Source: Hamiltosporidium tvaerminnensis | Lineage: Eukaryota > Microsporidia > Dubosqiidae | NCBI GenBank assembly: GCA_022605425.2 | Contig: CM061250.1 | Span: 496,001-560,000, forward strand | Direction of reading: 5' to 3' | DNA length: 64,000 bases | Shown here: piece after piece, positions 12,623 to 21,286 of the stretch | Layout: every line of letters starts with the position of its first letter | Position numbering within the stretch: position 1 is the first letter of the stretch | Program-made: the position numbers and the translations under genes | Notes under the pieces: model-generated | Seen by the model: the letters and a program-made list of their open reading frames with translations, nothing else | Databases searched by the model: none | Told to the model about the DNA's origin: nothing

Positions 12623-13810
12623 TTATTCAATCATTCCGGATAGAATATATCCGTATTTAAGTGACTTATAATAATTTTTACGTTTAGGATCTGCTAATAC
12701 AAGTTTTTCAATTAGTTTATTTCTTTTTGCTTGATCCTCTGTACGTTCTAAAAGTGTAAGTAAAGCAAAATTGCAATCCTCTTCAATTTCAAGTAGTTCT
12801 TCAACGAAATCATAGAAATAATCTTGTCTTTTTAAAAAGCCACTCGCCAATACCTTTTTATTTGAATCTTTCAAAATATACTTTTTTTCTTTTTTTATTT
12901 TACTAATAACTGTAATATTTTTATAGGAAACTTTTTTATCAACTTTTATTTTTTTGTCACCGATTTTTATGTACAAAGTACCTTTGTATTTATCTTTAAA
13001 TTTAATTTCTATTTTGTCGTCAAATATTTTCATATAAACTCCATTTTTAAACATCTGGGTTTCTTCCATGACCCAGTAATATTGCCATAATCCTTCATCA
13101 TACGGACAAGTAAATATTTTAGAAATAATTTCATTATCTGTATATTTCTTATTGTAAAAATGATGAATACACGAATAATTTGAGAAATCTTTATTGTACA
13201 TTTTAAATGGTAGATCATCATTTTCTACTAAAAATCTTCTAAAATTCCAACAATGAAAATTTCTCTCATCAACTCCTAAAAATGCCGCTGTTAGTTCTAA
13301 TTCCTGTTCGTAGATTATACCATAATTTTTGATGTAAAGTCCCTTTTCATCGGTATAAAATGTATGTGCAAGAATCGGAATTATTAGATTCGTAAATTTA
13401 ACTTGTTTTCTTGGGGTTTTTTGTGTAACCAATTCGATATTTGGATGTAATTCGATATCAAAAGATGTCTCAAACGGTATTTCATCATCCGTATCAAAAT
13501 TTGAATGTTTTTTATATAAATGATATTGGATAACTTCAAATACACACCTTCTGTGGTGCCATGCCTGATAGGACTTTGGATTAAATTCGATTGCTTTTTG
13601 TGAAAGTCTTAGTTGGTCTGGCCAATCTCCAAAATTTAATTTAAGATATCCCTTCAAAATATTCCATGCGGGATAATAATCAGGAATTATTTGTACTATT
13701 TTTTTTACACTTTCTAAATCATCCATTTCAATGTCTTTCAGCTTAAAATATTCTTTAAGAAGAAATTCATCTTCTTTTAAAGAACCCTTTTCTTGGCCAT
13801 GTCTTATCAT
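12623..13810 (-). CDS. BET4: Rab geranylgeranyltransferase (type II) alpha subunit, BET4-like
   Basis: The protein should be the alpha subunit of the enzyme that attaches geranylgeranyl groups to C-terminal cysteines of Rab GTPases, acting with a beta subunit and Rab escort protein in the cytosol. It begins MIRHGQEK, close to the family's MHGRKR-type start, and carries prenyltransferase-alpha (PPTA) repeats: PDYYPAWNILKGYL near residue 44, NPKSYQAWHHRRCVFE near 77, DERNFHCWNFRRFLVE near 177, and a worn CPYDEGLWQYYWVM near 237. The DERNFHCW-RRF block is the reason for choosing the Rab enzyme over farnesyltransferase alpha. After ~residue 250 come a Lys-rich beta-like segment and a helical C-terminus. 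At 395 aa it is a little longer than yeast Bet4 as I recall it. CCTTCC lies just before the ATG. It shares its strand with the ERB1-like gene about 0.7 kb away, but nothing suggests co-transcription. Confidence 0.82.
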   Translation of the reverse strand: MIRHGQEKGSLKEDEFLLKEYFKLKDIEMDDLESVKKIVQIIPDYYPAWNILKGYLKLNFGDWPDQLRLSQKAIEFNPKSYQAWHHRRCVFEVIQYHLYKKHSNFDTDDEIPFETSFDIELHPNIELVTQKTPRKQVKFTNLIIPILAHTFYTDEKGLYIKNYGIIYEQELELTAAFLGVDERNFHCWNFRRFLVENDDLPFKMYNKDFSNYSCIHHFYNKKYTDNEIISKIFTCPYDEGLWQYYWVMEETQMFKNGVYMKIFDDKIEIKFKDKYKGTLYIKIGDKKIKVDKKVSYKNITVISKIKKEKKYILKDSNKKVLASGFLKRQDYFYDFVEELLEIEEDCNFALLTLLERTEDQAKRNKLIEKLVLADPKRKNYYKSLKYGYILSGMIE

Positions 13811-14507
13811 TAGGAAGGATTATTTTTTATGGATTTAAAATTTGAATAAATTAAACCAAGTTATATGTTCAGAATTATAATTAAAATCTACAAATTTATG
13901 AAAAAAGTAAAATAAAAAGATATCAAATTTTTTTATTAGTTCACCAAATTATAAAATTCGAAAATGTAAGTTCAATTTAAGTTTAAATTGCTTGTAAATT
14001 TATTTCTAAAAATAATAAAATATTAGAAGTTTTGATTTGGGACAAACTGTATATTCCTATAAAAAATAAAATGTGTATTTACTTAAAAGGGATTAAAAGT
14101 TGTTAATATTTTGAATAAAAATTAAAAATTTTTGGATGCATAAAAACAATGCTATATTATATTATCAATTTTTCTATGCAAATATTTTATAAAAATATGA
14201 AAATTCCACTTACAAAAATTTATTTTAAGTGATTTAAAAATAAAATATTACTGCTTTTCAACTACTTTATTTGTTTATATTAAATATATAAATGTTTAAA
14301 ACTTAGAATAGTTTTAGAAAAGTAGTTTAAAATTCATTCCTGGTTTATACTTTTGTATTCTATTTATTGTTTTAATAAAATTTTTATTTTTCATGGATTC
14401 TTTGAACAAAAATTCTATATCAAAAAAATTGTTAAATGCTATTGTTTCATCAAAAAAAATTTATGAAAAAATAAATGTAAAAAAATATTTGTACAATCTT
14501 ACTCTTA
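13811..14507. other. Intergenic, AT-rich
   Basis: About 700 bp of very AT-rich DNA between the BET4-like and ERB1-like genes. I see no gene or repeat. It should hold the promoter of the BET4-like gene (at its low-coordinate edge) and the 3' end of the ERB1-like gene. Confidence 0.6.
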
Positions 14508-15893
14508 CTAACCCAATACAATAATTTTATCTTCATATCTACAATATATTAAAGAGCATTCTTCATAAAAAGAACAATTTCGATATTCTCCTTTAAACTT
14601 TTTTATCGGAGTGATAATAAATGTTTTTTCCATTTTTATTTCAAATATAACCATTTCATTTTCAAAACAGACACAAAATAAATTTAAGAATGAATTTACT
14701 GCCAAGTCGTAAATCGAAGAATCAAACTTAATTGTTTTATTATTTTTTACATTTTCTATTTCAAAAACATGAATTTCGAAATTATTATTGGCACAAAATA
14801 TGTATTTTGAATTCAAAATTTTTATAAAAATAGCGTGTGGAAAACTAGAAACAAGAGTACCTGTATTTTTCTTATTACTAACATCTACTATCTTAATATC
14901 AATGGTAGAAGAAATAATTAATAGATAATCTTTTATCATATTTATAGAAACAAGTCTGTGACCTTTCACGGTTAAAATTCTTTCAATCGCATAATTTTGC
15001 ATATCAAAACCAAATAAATTTTTTTTTCCAATCAAAAATATTTTATTTTGATTTTCATCAAAATAGAAATCCAAAATTGATTCATTTATATTTATTTTTA
15101 AAATATTTTCATTTTCTATGTTTTGAAATTTAATATTGCTCATATTATTAATTAATATTATTTCATTCGTTAGTAAAATACAAATAATTCCATTTCTTAA
15201 AATTAAGATTTTTCTTATTTTAGTTTCAAATCTTTTTGTAAAAATCAAACTAAGATTTCTTAAATAATAAATATACATTGTAAATTCTTTTACAACACAA
15301 GAGAATGAAAACGTGTTATCGAAATAACAGGAATCTAATTCATGATCAAAATTGTATATTTTTAATATTTCTGAAGTAAAATCAGCATTTACTTTTTCTT
15401 TTTTTGGTATTAATTGACTTATCGGAATTATTTTTTTAAAAGGAACAAAATATTTTCTATGTAAAGTCTCTAAAATAACTTCTAAATTTTCTTTGTCCAA
15501 TTTTAAGTCATCAACGTTATCATATTGTTCTTTATTAAATACATTTAAATTTATATCATCTATACTTACTTGATATGAATCCTCCTCCCAAATATCTTTT
15601 ATTTCCTCTTCTTCTTCATACCTCTCTCTCAAATAATATTCCATCTTCTTAAATCTACACAATTTATTTTTACTATTTTTTGTTTCTAAAAAAATACCAT
15701 TTTCTAATTTTTCACCACTAAATTTTGTAGAAAGTGGCTCGTACATATTTAAAGATGAAATACAATAATTGTTACGCACTAATCGTACTTTCTTAACTTC
15801 CTCTTTTGTTATTTCATATTTCTTTCCTTTATACGTTACCCTTCTTTTGTTTTTCTGTACTCTTTTGTTTAAAAAATTTTCTATTCGATCCAT
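14508..15893 (-). CDS. ERB1: Probable Erb1/BOP1-like ribosome-biogenesis protein, strongly reduced
   Basis: Residues ~25-110 follow the order of the BOP1 N-terminal domain: an ITKEEVKKVRLVR helix (compare 'LTDEDVxLVKRLQ' in the family), then NMYEPLSTKFSGE (compare 'DPYEPxVDFFSG'), a Lys-rich helix, and a short acidic IKDIWEED (compare 'FYDLWxxED'). At residues ~150-170 a VPFKKIIPISQLIPKKE stretch sits where the family has its conserved pre-propeller linker. The remaining ~290 residues are beta-rich, in repeating blocks consistent with a worn WD40 propeller without clear WD dipeptides. Erb1 works in the Nop7-Erb1-Ytm1 complex in 60S maturation in the nucleolus. At 461 aa this is far shorter than yeast Erb1 (about 800), fitting microsporidian compaction. 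An unrelated WD40 protein is the main alternative. Confidence 0.6.
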   Translation of the reverse strand: MDRIENFLNKRVQKNKRRVTYKGKKYEITKEEVKKVRLVRNNYCISSLNMYEPLSTKFSGEKLENGIFLETKNSKNKLCRFKKMEYYLRERYEEEEEIKDIWEEDSYQVSIDDINLNVFNKEQYDNVDDLKLDKENLEVILETLHRKYFVPFKKIIPISQLIPKKEKVNADFTSEILKIYNFDHELDSCYFDNTFSFSCVVKEFTMYIYYLRNLSLIFTKRFETKIRKILILRNGIICILLTNEIILINNMSNIKFQNIENENILKININESILDFYFDENQNKIFLIGKKNLFGFDMQNYAIERILTVKGHRLVSINMIKDYLLIISSTIDIKIVDVSNKKNTGTLVSSFPHAIFIKILNSKYIFCANNNFEIHVFEIENVKNNKTIKFDSSIYDLAVNSFLNLFCVCFENEMVIFEIKMEKTFIITPIKKFKGEYRNCSFYEECSLIYCRYEDKIIVLG

Positions 15894-17164
15894 AACGGTT
15901 CATTATATCGTTACTATATATTTTCATCTTTAATATATTTATTTTAAATATCAGTAATGAAAGAATTGAAACCCAAAAAATATTTAAAAATACGTTAATA
16001 ATCTATAAATTAATTTTGGTGTAATCATAAGCTTTCTAATTGAGTATAAATATAAATTTTATTTGGTTTTTCGTATTTTTTATTTATTACATCAAAAAAA
16101 TATAATTTATCAGAAACCTATGTTGACTTTGAATAAACCAGTTTATATTGTATAAAAGTTTTTATAGATTTGCTAAATCGGGAAAACACAAACTATGAAT
16201 AACTTCTACTAAACAATATTGTTTTTTATGTTTCTAAAAAAAATTATTGTGAAGATTTAATGGTTCGTAAAACTTCACAGTTTCTTTATAAAATATAGAA
16301 AGCATATTAATTGTCAACAGAAGCGAGCTGATATAATATATTCTTGTATCATAATTTAAACTATAGATACTGTTTTACATGTGTAAAACCTAAGCGGCTT
16401 AAATTAATCATTATAAATTTATGTTTGCAATTTTTTAATTTTTTTTTAACTTTTATATGTGTTCGTTACAATCTCATTTAAAGAAATATATTTAACAGTC
16501 AATTAATTTTTGTTCATGGCTAAGGAAAGGTAAACATTTTTTCTAGTTTGAAGTCGAAAAAATACAATATGTAATAAAATCCCACATATTTTTTTGCATA
16601 TTTGCCTCAAAATATGTTTAAAGCCTGTTTTATAGTTCATTAGTTAAAAACGATTAGTACAAGTGAATCTAATTGTTTTATCGCATAAATATGTTTCTCT
16701 GCAAATTATAAATCAAAAAATGGGTGATCTATTATTTGAACTTGGTTTCCGAGTTGAAAATCCAAAGACCTTACCTGGTTCTTTAAATAGAGTGGAGGAG
16801 AATTTCTGGAGATGATATTTGGAGTTTCTAACTATTATATAAAACGATATAAATAGGTAATTCTATATACATAATTGCGATTCGCATGATAATAGTATTT
16901 GGATTTGATTTGGATATACATGCACGGTCATACTTTTAAATAAAACACCGTTAGTTTGTTTCTTTCTCTACTGAAAAAACATAAACCACGAGTGAATTGA
17001 AGATTTACCAGGTCTACTTTCAAATATATATTCTAAAAATTTAATACTTTTTTTTATAAGATTTTAAAGATAATATTTACAATATGATATATCATTTTAC
17101 AGTAAAAATAATGTTTAAAGAATATTCATCTACTTAATCATAAATGAAACATTTTATAATCCAT
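15894..17164. other. Intergenic, AT-rich
   Basis: About 1.27 kb upstream of the ERB1-like gene. No open frame or repeat worth reporting. The immediate upstream of the ATG reads AACCGTT. Confidence 0.6.
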
Positions 17165-17806
17165 AAAAATTCGGAATAACAGACCCGACATATTTATTTT
17201 AGATAAGAAGAAGAATAAGATAACACTCATTGAAGTAAGAATCACTTCCCAAGATTCATTTCAAATAGTTAAAACTGAAAAACTTAGGAAGTATGACCTG
17301 CTAACCAATGAGTTGGGTCTTATTTATAAGTGTAGTGTTGAGATAATCCCTTATGTGATGACCTGGTACGGTATTGTGACAAAATACCATAAATCTCATA
17401 TTAAAAGACTAGAAATACCCATGAAAGTAGAGGCATAGATTCAGTCTATAGTACTTAAGAAGACGGTCGAAACAATTTCCTTTGATCGACGAAGAGGACT
17501 TGAGTCAGGACATAATGCCGAAGAGAGCTGGGAGAGAGCGTCAATGGGTGTTATTATGAGATCAGAGATGCATGAGGAACCAACACCCTCTTTAAAAGAA
17601 GCGAAGAGAGAGGAAGATGGTGCAAAAAATTTAAAACTAAAAAATAATACACCCCTTATTTCACAAGGAGGAATCACTTTAGAGGAACCGACCATAAACA
17701 TAAATGAAGAGTAGGATTTGGAAGAAGAGACAGCATTGGTTAAGGAGGTAGAAGAAAACATAAAAAAATGGTAAAAATATTTTAACCCAGAATTTTATTA
17801 AATAAA
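17165..17806 (+). mobile_element. 5'-truncated LINE copy (endonuclease domain and tail)
   Basis: Homology to the LINE at 46406-50215 starts at AAAATTCGGAATAACAG and runs to the shared 3' terminus (AACCCAGAATTTTATTA, then AATAAA). It encodes the end of pol: the restriction-like endonuclease motif RPDIFILD...ITLIEV, the conserved ETISFDRRR block and the acidic tail ending ENIKKW. In-frame stops lie at about 17436 (TAG in EA*IQS) and 17712 (TAG in NEE*DLEE). It keeps the catalytic Pro-Asp pair that the longest copy has lost at the Pro. A dead, moderately young copy. Confidence 0.92.
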
Positions 17807-18203
17807 ATGGAATATAAAACATAAATAGATGGCAAAACGAAAAAAAAACTTCGTTATAATGAACACAAATGTGTTAATATTCGAGTTCACAAATAGACTT
17901 TTTAATCATAGAATTATTCAATTATTTAAAATATAAAAATAAATTTATTAGTACTTTATTAAAATTAGAAAAATTGATATTGGCTGTATAAAATAACTGA
18001 TGAAGTAAAAATCCCAAAGCTTTGTAATTCGTTAGTAAACATATGTTTTGAACTAATCAAATATATTACATTGATGGATTTTTCTTTCTTAATTGGTACG
18101 GAAGCTCTTTTAAGATATATTTATAACATCAATTTTGTTTTATCAATTATATAAAATTTAATTTATTGGTAGATATTTTTTTAAACATTATTTCAGCTAA
18201 AAT
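17807..18203. other. Short AT-rich spacer
   Basis: About 400 bp between the truncated LINE and the dispersed repeat. I see nothing in it. Confidence 0.6.
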
Positions 18204-18930
18204 TTTATTTAAAAGTATCACATCTTTTTAAAATAATGGCAAGTGTTATATTTGTTTTCATGACATTAACGCAGTTCTAGGTTTAACATAAATGACTGCT
18301 ACCCCAACACTCCATCGGTAACCCCTGCGATACCTACATTCCAAAGGCTTTTATCTACCAGGTGTGTAAAACCTTATTAATAGATGAGTCGGCTGTCCGG
18401 AATTCGTTAATGTTCGTTGCATGGAGTGTGATCGAAGGCCGAAACCTCCCCTGGGCTCCCCCAAGACTATGCAGCATTTCCACTTACTCTACACCTTCTG
18501 AACCCAATAAACTTCTAGCTAAGATATATTTCAGAGATTTACATGGGCTCCGCCTAGACAGTGCAATGTCATACCAACAGGTATAACCTGCTACTTAGCT
18601 ATCCCGGCTTTTAATGGTTTTTATTTTTATATCTCCCAGGCGCTAAGCCTTTTAATTCGAGTGAGCAAGGCTATGTTTCTATGCTTTTACATGGCAATTA
18701 CCTACAAGTTTAGCTGCGGTCTGCAATCTGGTTACGTAAAAAACTACAAATAACTTTGTAGAAAAAGTTTCTCCCTTTCTTAGACCTCTCCTTCTCATAA
18801 CAACTCTCATAGAAAAACCGAAGATGTAGTGTGGTTGTATTCTCACTAAAAATTCAAACAATGATCTCACACCAGTTTCACACACTCATTGCCAAGCAGA
18901 AAGTTTTTTACGTGGTTATCCTCCCTCCAC
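18204..18930. repeat. Dispersed repeat family, copy A (~727 bp)
   Basis: It is nearly identical in extent to 35448-36176: both begin TTTATTTAAAAGTATC and end CTCCCTCCAC, with well over 80% identity by eye in most of the length, and both are GC-richer than their surroundings. A worn third copy lies near 59080-59560. It has no open frame I trust, no TG...CA ends and no terminal inverted repeats that I can see. It may be a non-autonomous element or a solo LTR of an unrecognised type. Confidence 0.9.
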
Positions 18931-19004
18931 ATTTTTTTAGACATTAATAATAGGCCTAAAAAAATTATTTTTCGTGTGTATTTTTTACTAAATTTATGGG
19001 AATT

Positions 19005-19127
19005 GATCAATATAATAATCCTTGCAATCAATATAATAATTTTTCGATACATATACTAATCTTTGCAATCAATATAATAAATTTTCGATCAATATAATAA
19101 TCCTTGCAATCAATGTAATAATTATTT
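19005..19127. repeat. 41-bp tandem repeat, three units, forming the left terminal region of the transposon
   Basis: Units begin at 19005, 19046 and 19087 with GATCAATATAATAATCC or a close variant and each contains TTGCAATCAATATAATAA. The last unit pairs as an inverted repeat with 20380-20447 at the other end of the transposase region. The right end carries the same ~20-bp subunit repeated in inverse orientation. Repeated subterminal motifs may have been transposase binding sites. Confidence 0.9.
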
Positions 19128-20447
19128 TTAAAAAATAAAATTATGAATAGTACTTATGATTTATTATTCAATCATCACCTGTCCTACTCGAGCCTTCTGC
19201 AAATGCCCTAAAATTTTTTGATAGAACGCACTACAATGTTCTACCGTGATCTCATTAAATTTCTCCAAATTAATACTCACAACCGAGGCTCAGATCGGGT
19301 ACTACCTTGAATTACTTTATTTTTTCAGACTGAGAATACATTCTCAATTGGATTAAGAAATTGCGAATAAGGAGAAAGATATTTTATTCGATACGAGGCA
19401 ATTTCCTCATCATCATTCAATCTACGATAGTGAAAATTCTTGCATTGTTCATTACAAATATAGGAGTCAAAATTCCCTGCCGTTGACAACTTTCATTAAT
19501 CTCCTTAATGTATAATTTGAAGTCCTCATCATTCATGGCCCTCTCATGAATATTATGGTATATCATATCATATTTGTTCATTTCTGCGACTGCTAAAATG
19601 TTTCTACTTCGGCCGCAGTTACAGATAAGTATGCAGATTCACCTTTCCCATTACGACCTCTGCTGGGGCGTTTTACTACCTCAAACCCAACTTCATCTAA
19701 AAAGACTCAGTTTTTGTCATCGTTATCAACCTCCAACTCACAAAAACAATTTGCATAATTGGTTCTTAGCTCAATTGTCGAAAGTGTATTTCTAGGCTCA
19801 GGCCCTAATGTTACACGCTTTGGAGTGTAACGGAACTCCCTTAGTGCGCGATCAATTGTACTAGTTGACACATCAACATTAAATGTATTTTAACCCATTC
19901 TGCCAACTCATACAGGGTTTTTTTACACTCCAAATCTCCATAGGTTTGTAAGCTCTCTTTTATTTCCAAAGTTAACTTTGAGCGCCTATCACCACCTCTT
20001 TTCTCGACAAATACCAAGCCGATTTTTAAATATCGTCTAACGATACTATTAATCCTCTGGAAATTTATTCGATACACCGAGGCAATTTCGGACATAGAAT
20101 AGCCTTCTAATGTCTTTTCAATTATGCGTTTCCGATCATTAATAGAAACTTTTTGTTTCCTCAGAGTTGGAATGGTGGTGACTGGGAGATTTTCATCATG
20201 TGATCCTGATATTTCCACAAGACATTTCAAAACATTGTCATTTTCGCACTCTATACATTCTGGTGTTTCACCTACATGAAAATCATATTTGTTCTCGTTA
20301 GTATTTTTACCTGAAAAAGAATTTAAGATGGTAGTTAATTTTATAATGAATAAATTATTTTTTAAATTTTAATTTTTTAAAAATAATTATTATATTGATT
20401 GCAAGGATTATGATATTGATTGCAAGGATTATTATATTGATCGAAAA
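19082..20447 (-). mobile_element. Tc1/mariner-IS630 superfamily DNA transposon, defective
   Basis: About 1.37 kb bounded by terminal inverted repeats: TTTTCGATCAATATAATAAT at 19082 and its complement ending at 20447, with similarity extending ~60 bp inward. It contains one transposase reading frame on the minus strand. The left end may really start at 19005, because two more 41-bp terminal units lie outside. TA target duplication cannot be judged reliably in such AT-rich flanks. Confidence 0.85.
19164..20230 (-). pseudogene. IS630/Tc1-type DDE transposase, broken
   Basis: Residues 1-129 (20230 to 19841) give the N-terminal helix-turn-helix region: SINDRKRIIEKTLEGYSMSEIA then RINSIVRRYLK and a GGDRRSKL linker. 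After a frameshift near 19850-19870 the frame continues with TIDRALREFRYTPKR, the first catalytic Asp in VFLDEVGF, KRPSRGR, a stretch with YHNIHERAMN, then VMNNARI where the family has a second catalytic Asp (VMDNARIH-like): here it is Asn. The DDE Glu is kept in SPYSQFLNPIENVFS. Two stops are TGA at positions where the family has Trp, one before VFLDE and one after VFSV, plus a TAG after VETF. The frame ends KARVGQVMIE and TAA at 19164. Dead element; the Asp-to-Asn change alone should abolish catalysis. Confidence 0.88.
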
Positions 20448-21286
20448 CCCCTATAAATGTGTTCTCAATAAAATTTGAATATTGGATGAAATTAAATAGA
20501 ACAAAATGAATTTTTTTCTTTTAACGAATACCAGAATTTATGCATGAATAGTATCGCACCAAATTAAAAGTATTTTATGCCCAGTTGTTCATTTAAAAAA
20601 GTTTTTTAGTTTGCTATAAAATTTTAACGAAGTGTTTAATTTCAAAATAAGCGATATCTATAAAGAACAAAATACAAATACAATAAAACACGAAACTTCA
20701 ATGGTTTTAAGTTAATCTTATATTTATAAATTTTGTTTGTATTTTTTTGTAAGCAATCAAATCGAATCAAATTTTTACCGATGTAGTAGTTATTAATTTA
20801 TATTCCAAATCAACCTTTATATATCGAATCCAATTAAATCTACAAAAAAGGCATCGTATTCGAATATTCGTTTTGTTATTAATTTGATTTTTTGAGCTAT
20901 GATATTATTTAACGCGTGCTATAGTCTAAAAATATATAAATCTCTATACCTTGCTTTTTACTATGGATATGATTGACTAATTTTTGTAAATCGAAGACCA
21001 TTGTATTGTACATATTATAAAGGTTATCCTTGAATTTTCAAAATTTATAAGTGTAAGTTTCAAAATTTTAATTATGGCAAAAGAAAACCAAAACTTATAA
21101 AAGAAAAATACTGACTTTATATTAAGATAAAAAAATTAAACCAGTTTTTACATTTTCTACAGTATAAATATAAATACTTTATAATAGATTTTTATTCAAT
21201 AAAGATAGTTAAGGATAATGCAACTTAAACCAATACTGATAGTATAAGATTTTTTTACCGCATTCTAGATATTTCTTATGAAAGTT
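20448..21286. other. Intergenic, AT-rich
   Basis: About 840 bp between the transposon and the 3' end of the LRR gene. No gene or repeat recognised. Confidence 0.6.

Noticed and set aside
18679-18885. 68-aa frame (MCETGV...) present again at 35925-36131
   Set aside because: It lies inside the dispersed repeat, begins and ends at chance positions, and is not preserved in copy C.
19164-20230. TGA read as tryptophan (altered genetic code)
   Set aside because: TGA-for-Trp is seen only in dead transposon copies; intact genes end in ordinary stops and use TGG for Trp.
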